Below, in pieces: positions 26,237 to 38,700 of a DNA stretch of 64,000 nt. The stretch is from Archivesica marissinica. Its lineage: Eukaryota; Mollusca; Bivalvia; Venerida; Vesicomyidae. The notes below the pieces were generated by a model. The model was not told where the DNA came from. It did not search any database and was given only the letters and a program-made list of their open reading frames with translations. Where the stretch lies: contig CM026398.1 of the NCBI GenBank assembly GCA_014843695.1, forward strand, positions 47,192,147 through 47,256,146, given 5' to 3'. The position numbers and the translations under genes are program-made. How positions within the stretch are numbered: the first letter of the stretch is position 1; every line of letters begins with the position of its first letter.

Positions 26237-26257
26237 TCACTGGACTACAGATCCGTC
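26237..26257 (-). mobile_element. SINE B head fragment (right side of nested insertion)
   Basis: CACTGGACTACAGATCCGTC is the reverse complement of the first ~20 bases of the SINE B tRNA head (compare 28701-28722). It completes the copy interrupted at 24375. Confidence 0.7.
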
Positions 26258-26285
26258 TGTTAAATTCAAAGTAATGTGTAAACAA

Positions 26286-26402
26286 CATATCAGCCGCGGC
26301 GTAACGCGGATCTATGTTGTTTGCTATTCGGACAGGTGCTTCAGCCCCACTGTCAAAAGAGCAATCAGCATATAGCCTGATTAGACGACGCGCTCTGTTC
26401 TG
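26286..26402. mobile_element. MITE family I fragment
   Basis: The stretch with GATCTATGTTGTTTGCTATT, ACAGGTGCTTCAGC and AGAGCAATCAGCATATAGCC matches the interior of the elements at 44571-44816 and 49499-49742. The terminal repeats are missing here. Confidence 0.6.
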
Positions 26403-26409
26403 TCACATC

Positions 26410-26822
26410 TCGACCTAGAAGACGAATATCATGGTATACTTGTTTGCCCGTGCTATTCAGATTTGAGAAAACTTTACATAAAGACATATTATTTTGTTAG
26501 ACCAAATATGCTTAAGTTTATTGAATTGTTGCAATCTAATAAAAGAAATATCCTACATAATTTAGCTTTATTCTATAATAAAGCAGTTGACATTAAAATA
26601 ATACTCTTAAATAATATGACATAAATCCAATATCAGCACTAATTATTGTTCATCCTCATAATTAGATGCATTTTCTTATTATTATCAGATTCTATATGCC
26701 ACATGACCACGATCAAATTGTTGTATATATTTACATCATATATATTTGTATATATGTATTTGACGATGTACCATGTACAAGTCTTAATAAAAAATTCTGT
26801 TCTGTTCTGTTTTGTTCTGCTA
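26410..26822 (+). mobile_element. LINE 3' end with (TTCTG)n tail
   Basis: Two frames together encode a C-terminal RT tail. The first frame reads LEDEYHGILVCPCYSDLRKT. The next frame, from about 26472, continues YIKTYYFVRPNMLKFIELLQ and ends at the TAA near 26625. A roughly 180-bp 3' UTR ends in TTCTGTTCTGTTCTG repeats, which resembles a microsatellite-type LINE tail. The frame change and truncation make it a dead fragment. It belongs to a different LINE family from the one at 24374. Confidence 0.6.
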
Positions 26823-26859
26823 TGTCTAGTTTATAGTTTAGATAATGGCGATGAAAGAG

Positions 26860-27745
26860 TAAAACAAATTTAAGAGTCTCACCAGAACAACGGTGTTGGT
26901 GCTCTTATGACAAAACCGTTTAATCCGCCTATCCTCTTTTCCCTCAACACCCTGTCACCCCCACCATGGTGATGAATTCCATTCAATGAGAGACATCGGT
27001 TAGTTACTGCCACTGAATACGCACTGAACGTAGATAGGTCCTATTAAGTGTTTTCCTCTGTTTTTATCGTTGCTTCCTTTGCACATGCTAGCAATTTTAT
27101 TAATTATTAATTTATTCCACTATCACCTCTTATGAGTATTAAATTACTATATCTCGACATATCTCCTACAGTATATGCAACGGGTACTTATTTGTAAAAG
27201 AGTGTTATCAGTTAATTAATGCGATTTTGATAAAATCACAATCACATTTATCATACCGCAACATCTGGTTAGGGAACAAACAGTAAAAACAAAGGATTCT
27301 AACTAAAAGGACCTATTTACAGTTTGGAATAAATCTGACTTGATCTGATAAGGGAGGTAATAGAACATTACAGATGTCGCTAATTGCAAACGAAATCATT
27401 TAGTCACGTAATAATATACATTGTATTGTATTGCATGTATTTCATTACATGTATTATACAACAGTTATATACGTTATGTATATACAATACATACAATGTT
27501 GGTACATGTAAATCGATAAAAACAAACTATTCGGGCCTCAAGTTTGGCCCATATTAGAAAACAGCCAGCACCAGAATGTCACATAAACGTGTAATTAAAA
27601 TGAATGACTGCAAAAACAAACAAAAATGAAAAAAGGAGAACAAATTTTTTTTTGGTTTAAAAATATAATAAAGAAAACAACCTAAATTGAGAAGGGAAAG
27701 ATGAGATAATAACATATTGTAAATCATTGTAAGAACTGAATTTGG
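26860..27745. other. AT-rich intergenic DNA
   Basis: Nothing recognisable was found beyond AT-rich sequence and a few short inverted TACATGTA-type runs at 27415-27515. ORFs here are short. Confidence 0.45.
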
Positions 27746-27746
27746 C

Positions 27747-27968
27747 TGTCAATGCAACCCGGATTCGATCCTCGTACCGGGAAGTATGTGAGATGGTACG
27801 GTAGTCACCAGATCGCACAGGTGGGATTTATCCGGGTACTCCGGTTTTCTCCCACACGAATGACCAGTTGACCACATTTATGCTTTCATCCGCGCCAACG
27901 AGAGTGATTAATATATTAAGTTGGTAAAACTTGCTTCGCAATCGTTGTAAAATAAATAAAGTTTAAAC
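27747..27968 (+). mobile_element. SINE family D (degraded head)
   Basis: A B-box-like GATTCGATCC (27771-27780) is followed by a body with TACTCCGGTTTTCTCCCACA, GAATGACC and CAACGAGAGTGATTAATAT. The tail AAAACTTGCTTCGCAATCG...TAAAATAAATAAAGTTT resembles the tail of SINE C. Other copies are at 47995-48232 (minus) and 51771-51942. Confidence 0.75.
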
Positions 27969-28169
27969 TTTAAAGAACTGAAATCGCAATCGAGTCAAGT
28001 TAAGTCAAATAGTTTATTTTCGTTTCTTCATATGTACCACATTATATAAAACATTTATTATAAAACATATAAAAGTACACACACCTTTCTTGGTAGAAAT
28101 ATAAGAGACGGCACAATAGGTCACATGAATCACATGAGCTGTGTTATGTGACAACCAACAATGCGATCG

Positions 28170-28371
28170 GCCCATACGTGCGAAAGGCCCGGAGTTCGAG
28201 CCCCGCTGGAGCCGATACGATTGTGTCCTTAGGCAAGGCATTTAAATTCCACGTTGCCTCTTCTCTCTCCCTCGTGGCGATGGATTCCATCAGGAATGAG
28301 GTCTCGAGAGTGATTAGTATAAGTTATAAAAACTTGTTTCGCAATCGAGCTAAAATAAATTTGTATAAACT
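28170..28371 (+). mobile_element. SINE family C, 5'-truncated, with TSD
   Basis: The copy contains the B-box region GGAGTTCGAGCCCC, the body TTCTCTCTCCCTCGTGGCGA and the tail TTGTTTCGCAATCGAGCTAA. It is flanked by the 13-bp direct repeat AACAATGCGATCG (28157-28169 and 28372-28384), the footprint of retrotransposition. The tRNA A-box half is missing. Confidence 0.85.
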
Positions 28372-28699
28372 AACAATGCGATCGATAATAACGATATACA
28401 GCCGAAGAACAACAGTCAGGACGACATATATAGTTGTCATATGACATGACCCACATAGCAATCCAATTTATTTACATGTTATAACTTATGTATAGGATAT
28501 AAGCCGAAAACGATCCAATATGTAACATATTGGACTGTGTGAGGCGCGTAGCGTCGAAGACAGTACCATTATTTTACATATTGGATCCATTTGAGACTTA
28601 TGTCTTACTTAAAACTTATATAACAAGATCCTATTTAATTAACAGTGATAATTTCGTGCATTTACGACTACTATTTAATATAATACGCTGGCCTTTTGA

Positions 28700-28965
28700 C
28701 AGACGGATCTGTAATCCAGTGGTAACACGCTGGACTGGTAATCCAGGGATCGCAGGTTCGATCCCCCAGTCTGACCTTAATAAAAAGGTACCGTGTCGGT
28801 GCTTTACACCGTGCACGTAAAAGAACCAGAGGATACTCTGGAATGGGTCTCTCTCTCTCTCTGCATCATTGCACTATCTTCCAAAAATCGAAAATGACTA
28901 ATCTCGTCAGGAGGCGTCGCTCATATGGGCAACCGGTAGCGACGATAAATAAACGTAAAACACAC
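28700..28965 (+). mobile_element. SINE family B, full length
   Basis: The tRNA-like head has A-box-like TAATCCAGTGG, a well paired arm CTGGA-CTGGTAA-TCCAG (anticodon position GGT, Thr-like), and B box GGTTCGATCCC (about 28755-28765). The body and tail CGCTCATATGGGCAACCGGT, then AGCGACGATAAATAAACGTA, follow. The internal body is shorter than in the copy at 29151. Confidence 0.85.
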
Positions 28966-29150
28966 TTTTGATACCAGTCCAATATTAATAACAATGGACT
29001 GCAAGTAAAAGGTATGACGTCACGACAGTGTTTTAATAGGTGTTAAACGAAAGATGATACTGGGAATCGATCTTCTGAGATAGTATCTTTATAACCAGAG
29101 GAAGATAAAAAGATGATCTAAAACTACAGGAATAAGACTCTGAAAGTCCA

Positions 29151-29453
29151 CAGACGGATCTGTAATCCAGTGGTAACACACTCTACGCTCGACTGGTAAT
29201 CCAGGGATCGCAGGTTCGATCCCCCTTCTGACCCTAATAAAATTAACAGTCTTTCAGATGGGACGTTAAACCGAGGTCTCGTGTCCGTGCTGTACACCGT
29301 GCACGTAAAAGAACCAGGGGAGACTCTGGAATGGGTCTTATGTCTGTATCATTGCACTATCCTCCAAAAATATATAGTGACTAATCTCTTCAGGAGGCGT
29401 CGCTCATATGGGCAACCGGTAGCGACGATATATAAACGTAAAACACACAAATA
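29151..29453 (+). mobile_element. SINE family B, full length with TSD
   Basis: Head, body and tail are all present. It is flanked by TGAAAGTCCA on both sides (29141-29150 and 29454-29463). The head carries a small insertion before the anticodon arm (ACACTCTACGCTCGACTGG). The short plus-strand ORF within it is a by-product of the SINE. Confidence 0.88.
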
Positions 29454-29699
29454 TGAAAGTCCAAAGAAGCCGAATTATAATAAATGGTGGATCAACTAGG
29501 TGTTTTTAGAATTGTAATAAATTATTATATGAGTAATGCTGGTGGCGAGATTGGTGTAGATATTATACATATTGTGAATAATAATTCACTTGTCTGGTTG
29601 GTATTTACGGATGTGTTCAATACGACAATAGATTAACTTGATTACAACATTAGTGTGGTCGATGGACCGAAACAGTAATGGTGATTTTCACTTCCTAAA

Positions 29700-29760
29700 T
29701 CAAATTATAAATTATCCTATGTAATACAGGAGCGCTCGATTGTCCGCATATGTGCGGGTC
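29700..29760 (+). promoter_or_regulatory. possible promoter/5' UTR of the receptor gene
   Basis: A TATA-like TTATAAATTA lies at about 29705-29714, roughly 50 bases before the proposed start codon at 29761. The region is otherwise unremarkable. An upstream untranslated exon is equally possible, because a TACAG precedes 29731. Confidence 0.25.
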
Positions 29761-29775
29761 ATGTCTACAATGAAG
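29761..29775 (+). CDS. receptor exon 1: start codon and first residues
   Basis: ATGTCTACAATGAAG encodes MSTMK and is followed by the donor GTAAGT. Joined to exon 2 and exon 3 it gives MSTMKIALYVLFLVPSVAA followed by CGD. This is a textbook secretion signal with a charged start, a hydrophobic core and a V-A-A cleavage site. The internal ATG (MK...) could be the true start. The exon is tiny, so the support is the phase match and the resulting signal peptide, not length. Confidence 0.6.
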
Positions 29776-32700
29776 GTAAGTGATCTATTAGCATTTTATA
29801 TTGCTACATGACTTGTTCTTTATTTTAGTCTCTAATATAAGTGACTTGTGTTCATTCTAACATCATCGACATATAATATACAACTTACGTGAACCCATAT
29901 TTACACGTCCATAGCTAAATGTTGTTAAATGTACACATTCTTTAGAAATGACGTGCGCAAATAGGCTAACACATACATACTACACTAAATAACACCAAAA
30001 ACTAAATTTCATCACATGTACAAAACCGAGTCAACTTTTCAAACCAGACACAAAATACTATGCTAGATGACATAGAAAACGCACACATACATTATATGAT
30101 TATTATTACATTAAAACGAAATACGAAGGATTCCATCACAGATATATCACAACTTTATTACAAAACACAAACTGAACAACTAAAAATATTCCAAAATGTT
30201 TAAAACTATGTATTTATATAGTTATTGCTTTTCATGTAAAACCACACTTATGGGAAGTGTGCGTTTTCTATGTCTTCTAATATATTTGCGAGAAATTAAA
30301 TACTAATAATACAGGAAACTAGTTTCATTTCAAAATTTGGGTTTTTATGTACATTAGTGGTAAAACAACTGACATTTCATACATCGATGAAACGCAGAAA
30401 CATTCAATTGTTATAATTACAACTAACATTTTACAAATTACAAAATAAATTGTCTTTTTGATTCGTCACATCATACAAAAAAGTAGTCCGCTATGAATAT
30501 TAATGAGAATATACCAATTTTGCAATTCATTGGGTTATGAACGGCGATCACATGGGCTGAATCAGCCAATCAGAATCGCGATGTTACAAGCAGTTGTGAC
30601 TATTACTGCTCACTGTATATTGTTAGTCTAGGCTCAACATATTGCATACCGTCGGCATATATACGAATACGAATAGTTTATTCAGCATTAAACATTTCAT
30701 CACAATTAGCATACATAATTATTATATTTTTTTCAGAATATTCGAATGCAGGAATAGTATTCGAATATTCGGACGTCTGTGCGAATATTCGAATATTCAC
30801 TAAATTAATTTTATAATACAATGTGAACACAAGTTTTTTCCGAAGAGCATAGGTTTTTAAAAGTGTATGGACTAATACAAGTTTTGTTTTTCATTTTGAA
30901 GCCCCTAGCGTGTAACCCATTTTATTTCCAGTTATAGACATATAATGTACAATATGCATACACTTGTCATGGTTATATATATATTTTTTATTATACGAAC
31001 AGTTATACATCCAACTAGGCATTTCTTTTACATATTCCTTTGTTATAACTTTTTTCTTTGTATGTGTATACGAGGTATTATTTTGGAGAGCCTGGTGTAG
31101 AAATGGGGAAGTGAAATTTAAAAAAACCTGGGTGGGGTGGGGGTGATCGTTTCCATCTTATGGATTCACAAGTAAGAGATATGCATAGCAAACGATATGT
31201 TCAAATAAATCTAGACCACTCTGTTATGTGTTTCTAATTTATACTGCTATATCCTTTTCGAAAGTTATTCTTTCTTGTGGAAGTCCTGATAGCGCAGTGG
31301 ATGCGCGTTCGCTTCAGGTGCGAAAGGTCCGGAGTTCGAGCCCCACTGGAGCCGTTACGATTGTGCCCTTAGGCAAGCCATTTAAATTCCACGTTGCCTC
31401 TTCTCTCTCCCTCGTGGCGATGGATTCGACCAGGAATGAGGTATCGAGAGTGATTTATATAAGTTGAAATAACTTGTTTCGCAATCGAGCTAAAATAAAT
31501 TTGTATAAACTAAACTAAAGTTATTCTTAGGTTTAAATATCGTTCAAAGTTCTCAATGAAAGGGGTTACTTTTCTATATTTAGTCTAAACATTATTTATT
31601 TCAGTATTTTTACATGTAATCAAGAAATGAACATCTTACATATAATATAACAGCAGTAGACTGACGGGGATTAGAACGAAAGAAAACTTATATAAAGTCT
31701 ACATCCGCTATGTCAAAGTCGGTTATGCGAATTATCCGGTTATCTCGAAATCGGATCAAAGTCCCGTTTCAGACACTATCATTGTACATATAACTGGATC
31801 TGTTTATATCGAATTTTGTTAAGTCAAACTTCGGTTATGTCGAAGTATTTTGTTCGATCCGACGGAATTCGACATAACGGATGTAGACTGTAGTCCTTCT
31901 CCCAATTCAGGGTAGTTTATGTATTTCGTTCGTATAATGTAAAATTTGCTTAAAATTATTATGAAATTTGTTATAATATTCTCATTTCCTTTTCTGTCTT
32001 TTTAATGAAAACAGACATCTTTAAAGTTGAACTCAACACCCATTCCTTTTGATTTTAAAAGATCGCCCAGTCGTTTCCAACAATGTTGTATTTTGGGGCA
32101 CTCCCAGAAAATATTTTCAATACTTTAAACGTGCATATTGCAAAAAATATATAAGTGTGTAGTACTTAATTTGCACTTATATAAATATTTATTTGTTGGC
32201 ATCAACCGCATTAGAAATATATATAATGTTGTATCTATGGTTGCCACGAATATATATAAATATGTTTCCATGCGAGATTTTACTTCTATCGGAGTATTGA
32301 CCATTTTTCTTCGAATTTTAATGTTTCCCTGCATATATTCTCCATTTGCATTTTGTAAAGTACTTGGTTTGTGTTCTTTTTTTTTTTTTTTCTTTTTTTT
32401 TTTTTAAATGTTTCGTTTCTATTTTTCATTAGTATATTTTTGCTTAAGTTCAATTTTATATTAGTTTATACAGATTTATTTTAGCTCGATTGTGAAACAA
32501 GTACATACAACTTATATTAATCACTCTCGAGACTTCATTCCTGATGGAATCCATCGCCACGAGGGAGAGAGAAGAGGCAGTGTGGAATTTAGATGCCTTG
32601 TCTAAGGGCACATTCGTAACCACAGGGATTCGGCACGTTTGGGGGTACTAGTATATATATATTTAAGTACAGGGATTCTACTCTGTGGAATGTCAGATTT

Positions 32701-35700
32701 CGCATCGATCAGTAAAATGGCCCTATCTGAATCAATTTTGAACAAATCTGTCCAAATATAACGCATATCCCGAGTCTTTATATTGTTCTTCAAATAAAAC
32801 ACAACTTTAAGCTGCATGCATGTATACTTTGCAAACAATTGCCACATACATTGGCCATAGCAGGTCACATTTCCATACTAGGACACAGGTTCTGTCAGCA
32901 ACAAAACAAATCTTCGACGGGAGAGTTTTAACAGTGAATAACATTATCAATAAAATGTGGTTCCACTAACGTGTAGGTTTATTCGGCAAAAATGTACGTC
33001 AAAAAGAGATTTCGTAGAATTTTTCAATTTGTTTAAAAAATGTCTCAAGCGGCGCAGTTCGCATTGAAACGAGCGTTCTGATTGGATTATTAGAATGTTA
33101 CTAGATGTTTGTTTTTTATGAAGAATAATCATAATCCAATCAGAACGCTCGTCCTGGGTCCGAGGTTATAACACTTTTCTCAGATCTCAAACTCGAGCTC
33201 ATGTGATTTGATGTGTTTAGTCAGAGGTTTACATGTGGCCGACCCAATCAGAAGCTTGAGTCAGAAGCTTTTATAACCTCCAGGCCTGTTATTCAGAAAC
33301 GATGCAAACCTCGAAATAGTTTGTAAGCATTCATTGTGTCATGTAAGATGCTTTGCTTGACCACATCGTCAAATGCCTTTTATAAGTCAATGAATAGAGT
33401 GGCTAATAGTTCGTTGTTGCCTATTGCAGTAATCCAGTAGTCAATAATCGTAGTGAGAGCCGTCTGGCATGAATGATATGACCTAATGCTGGAGTGACGT
33501 AAATAAAATAGGTTATTATCATCTATCAACTGCTTAACTTCTTTAATTGTTTCTTTGCAGATCGCCTTGTATGTTTTGTTCCTGGTGCCATCTGGTAAGT
33601 GTGTGTGTATGTAATATATTGTGGAGGGATGTTCTTATTGTGGCAATTGATGCATATCGACGGTGCCGAATCAAAATGTCGTATAACCAGATTATACGTC
33701 TTTTTGACCGTAACATGTTTTTCAGTTATACGGATTTATTTTTAAATTTCGCGCCTTTTGCTCTTGGTCCCATTGCTATTGGATGACTATAACCTTTTGA
33801 ACTGGGCATGTGACATTTTGCACTTGACTGATTGGTCCGATTGTGTAAAGGCAAAAGGTCGTATAAATTATACGTATTATTATTGGCCTGTAAAACGCGG
33901 TAAAGTTAAAATCAAAAAGTCGTATAATTTCTAGTTTTGCCGGGAAAACTGAAATCCGAATACTGCGACTAGACATGATGTGATCAAGCAATGGTAAGTT
34001 TTAATATACTTGTAATTTATGTCTTTATTAACCATATTTCCTATGCAAGTCCCTTTAAATTATGTTAATAGTATCCCTAAATACAAAATCATAAGTGGAA
34101 TTTTTAAAAATAAATTCTAGACTCATAAAAACAGTCATGTTTTCGTTGTAATGCGGGTGAGTTATGCTTATGCACTGATCGATAGGTGTAATTAACAGAT
34201 TGTTCATGGAAGATGCATCAAAATAGGATATGGATTCGCAGCATGTTGAAGTTAAAATTTCTACGAGGTTTTATAATACAACACATCAGCGGGAACAGGC
34301 GGGGTCGCTCATGTTGCCCGTTCTGCCCTCGAATGTGATGTCCTCTAAATGAGTAAAGTCACTTCTTTTCATATTGCCTCTTTCTTTCGGTTTCAGGATA
34401 CCGACGCTGATCTGGAATGGACATGTTTTATTTGTGACAAAAAGGCTGAGAACCCTACACGTTGTTAGAACAACTAGTTTCGACGGACAACGTCCTTTTA
34501 TACGACGCAGGTGGTAAGGTCTGGTTATTCTGCAAAGGATATCAAAGAGCGTATCATCGCTAAGTGTGGACAACATTGACAAACATGCCATATAGTCAGA
34601 TTTTGAAGACTTCTATTTGTGTGAAATTTGCGGATGGTATATGGCAGGTGGCAGCTACCGGTGCGACTAAATCCCAACAACACTATGTTTTCCATAGGGA
34701 AAAGGATCCTGCAGATGTCACTGAATACAAACAGACGAATACCAGTTGTAGCGACAATAGGAGTAAAGACAATACTTGCATACCTAAAGAAATTGAAAGT
34801 GATATCGAAGGTCTATCAGATGATTCAAACGTTGATCCGGATTGGGCTCCAAGTAAACGTCAACGGTGTGCAAGTAGCAGCGACACTGATGATGATACTT
34901 TGTACGAACCACGACGTAGATATTTCGTCAAGAAATGTCTAAGGAAAAGCATATGCCAATCAAAGAACATTAACAAAAAGCATTGTGTGGTCAACGATCT
35001 TCCGGAGACGAAAACTGTAACTAACCAAAGTAACAAAGTTGACATTAACCGGAAGAGGACAGAAGAATCTCAGGAGAATATCGATGTCGAAAGGAACAAG
35101 AAAAACAAGGTAGAACATCTTCATAACAGAACTATCTCTTCCCAAGCGCAGGTGCCAGAAACAAGTAACCAGATTGCCATGGTACAGGCAGGCTGCACAA
35201 AGCTTACGACTGAGAACCCCAACAGCACTATTGTTCATGTACCACTACAAACTACACGAGATTGTGACAATGAAGGTCTAGAAACCGTAGCAATATCCTG
35301 TGCTGATACAGATCCGGATAGTATAATGGTACATACAGTTGATGAACTTGATGTATACGAATGCAGGACTGCCCAAAGTGAACATGCAGTCGATGCACTT
35401 ACCAACCAGAATCAAGTTCCTGTAATAAAAAATGTTAACGATTCCGATGTAATAACTGATAATGGCGACCTAGGCAACGTCGACCATTTACTAGATGCTC
35501 CCAATGTAGTACAATCAGACGATGGAAATATAGATATCATTGATCATGTGGAAGAAGTAGACCAGGTTATGGATGTTGGTCAGAATAAGAGAAAGAAAGG
35601 CATAAACAAACGCACAACGAACAAAACCTATAGAATGGTAGGCAAACAGTATGTTAGTTTAATGAAAGATACTAATGGAAACAAGAAAGTTAAACCGGAA

Positions 35701-38700
35701 CGTATACTCACTGAACGAGGTTGTTCAAAACGTTGTGAACGACGCAATCAATGCGGTGAGTCCTCAGAAGAAGATAGGACGTTACTTTTTTATTCGTTCT
35801 GGCGAAATATGTCATGGGATGAGAGGAAAATGTACGTGTGCGAACATACTGACAAACAAGAGTGTCCAAAGAAATCTGACAATAGCAAAAGAAACGTAGC
35901 ATTTAGATACAGTCTTATGCATAACGGAGTGTCCATGAGAGTGTGCAAGAACATGTTTCTGTCTACACTAGGTATAGGGGAGAAGTCAGTATACCAATGG
36001 GTGAAAAAGGTAGATGGAAGAACGGGTATTCCAATTAGAAGCGAAAACGAGAAGAAAAAGAAGCATCCTTCTGCAAATGAACTCACAGCTAGAGAATATC
36101 TAGAAAGCCTACCAAAGGTACCATCTCACTACTGCAGATCCAAAAGCAAAATAGAATACATAGAACCTGTCTTTGGATCAATGGCCGAGCTTCACAGGGT
36201 ATACAAAGAGTATTGTGCTGAACATGACAAGCGTTCAGTCAACGGCTAAGGATAAACTACATGCAGAAGATAACCCAACAGTAAAAGTTATTACAGTTGA
36301 TATGCAGGCAGTATTATTAGCGCCAATGCTAAAGGCCAGTGCGCTTTATTACAAGACAACGCTTGCGTGTCATAACTACACGGTATATGACGTCGTGACT
36401 AAAGATGTAAGTTGTTACTTTTTGACTGAGAGTGACGGGGACCTATCAGCAAATTCGTTTGCCAGTTGCTTGACTGACTATATTAATAACCTGCCTACAT
36501 CTGTCGAAAAGGTTATTGTGTATAGTGATGGATGTAACTATCAAAATAGGAACGTAGTGTTAGCCAACGCCTTACTAAAACTATCCAAAGATAGGAATAT
36601 CCTAATCGTGCAAAAGTTGTTAGAAAAGGGTCATACCCAAATGGAGGTGGACAGCGTACATGCCACAATAGAACGCAAAATTAAGGATCAGCCGATGTAT
36701 AGTCCAGCGTGTTATGTCAGCAAGATAATCGCTGCTAGGCTGACAAAGTCATACGAGTCAAATACCTTGGCTATGACTTTTTCAAAGACTTTTCTAAGTT
36801 GAACTACTACACCAGCATTAGATCAGGAACGAAGGCAGGCGATCCGACGGTATATGACATTCGTTGCCTTCATTATTTGAAAGGGGAAGGCATTCAATTA
36901 CAACTGAACTTCGATGATGTTGAACAGGATTTACCTCGACGAGCCAAGCGAGATAGTCCGAAGCCTGAGGATACTGTTGGACGGCTGCACACAGGAAGAC
37001 TACCAATTAAAGGTAGCAAGTACAAGCACCTCCAGGAGCTCAAAAGTGTCATTCATAGAGACTACCATGGTTATTACGATAGTCTAACATATGCGTAATG
37101 GCCTCGTAGGCAAGTGTTGGACCGTAGTCACTACTAGTAGACCGTAGTTGACAAGAGTTAACCGTGCACTTAACCGTAGTACAACGCACATGTATATAGT
37201 TATACTTAACGTAGTTTGAACTTCATGAAACCCATTATTTGACCGTGTTTAGCCTAAACATGTTCAAACTATCTCTACGGTGAGCTTGGAACAACCCAGA
37301 TCCCGATTGTAAAGGTAGTTTTCAACGTAATTGACCCAACTTGACCGTAGAGTACACCGTAGTTTGGCTCAATTGCTGATACTGATAGGGACTTATTGGC
37401 AATCCATCACATTCAAATTTGTTTAATCTTTCTATTGTTAGAGAGCTGGATAATATTCAATTGTATAGAATGTTTTGTGTGTGTTCCACGGTTTCACGTT
37501 GCAAGTAGTGTTAACTCTGTGTAGTACTGTTCAATATTAATTTTGTTTTGCAGTTCTTTTCTTTCAATAAACGGTTAATATTAAACAAATTAATATGTTT
37601 GTGTTTTCAATACAAATGCAAAATGTCGTAAAATGTAAGATTGGAAACTGTTTTCACCAAATCAAAATGTCGTATAATGTTTATGTTGCCAATTTTCGCT
37701 GTAAACCTTTACTATTTTCCAAAGCAATATCTCCGTGTCAACGCATTTGCTGATATTGATGTGCCTGCTTAATTTGGTATTGATTGTTAATTTATTGACA
37801 AAAAAAATGTATTTTTTGTATTTTCTGACAAATCTATTTTTGAGACGGAACAAGTTATACGATATTTTGATTCGGCACCGTCGATATGACACTAAACTAC
37901 TCTATAATAAACATAAGTGAAGCATTATATCCGTATTTTGAATTAACCACCATTATCTAAAGAGATCAATAATAAAATTAACACATCTTTTGCATGCATT
38001 TCCAGATTTTCCTTATTCTTTTCAGCTATGTTAATGTCATCTAATACGGATGTTTCTCAATATTGCAAAACCTCCTGTAATGGAATTTGATGACCAAACC
38101 GTTTTGCGTTTGGCTTTTTTGTTTGTTTACTATACTAGAGGACATAGAAAACGCACACCTACATTATATGATTATTATTACATGAACACGAAATACGAAG
38201 GAGTCCATTAAAGATATATCACATCTTTATTACAAAACACAAACTGAACAATTAAAAATATTCCAAAATGTTTAAAACTATGTATTTATATAGTCATTGT
38301 ACTGCACTACTTAAAGTACAGAACGATGTTCTCCAATCACTGGACCAAAACAATGTCACTATATTGGTACTACTGGACCTGTCTGCAGCGTTCGACACAA
38401 TAGACCACCAAACGCTTCTTCATCGCCTAGAACACCACTTTGGGGTAACAGGAAAACCCCTTACATGGATGGCACCATACTTGAATGACCGCTACCAAAT
38501 TGTGTGTATTGGCGGTGAACTATCAGAACCAGTCTTGATGCAATATAGTGTTCCGCAAAGCTCTGTGCTAGGGCCCAAAACTACACTATGTATACAAAGC
38601 CAGTTGGAGCAATATGTCGTAACCATGGGCTGAATCACCATTTCTATGCAGATGACTCCCAATTGTACCTATCGTTTAAACCCACTGATTGTGCGACAGT

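Noticed and set aside
28700..28775. tRNA-Thr gene (also similar heads at 29151, 31277, 40957, 58050)
   Set aside because: Box A and B are present but the cloverleaf is incomplete and each head continues into a SINE body, several with target-site duplications.
34286..35238. Minus-strand ORFs across the transposon
   Set aside because: Antisense shadows of the transposase reading frame.
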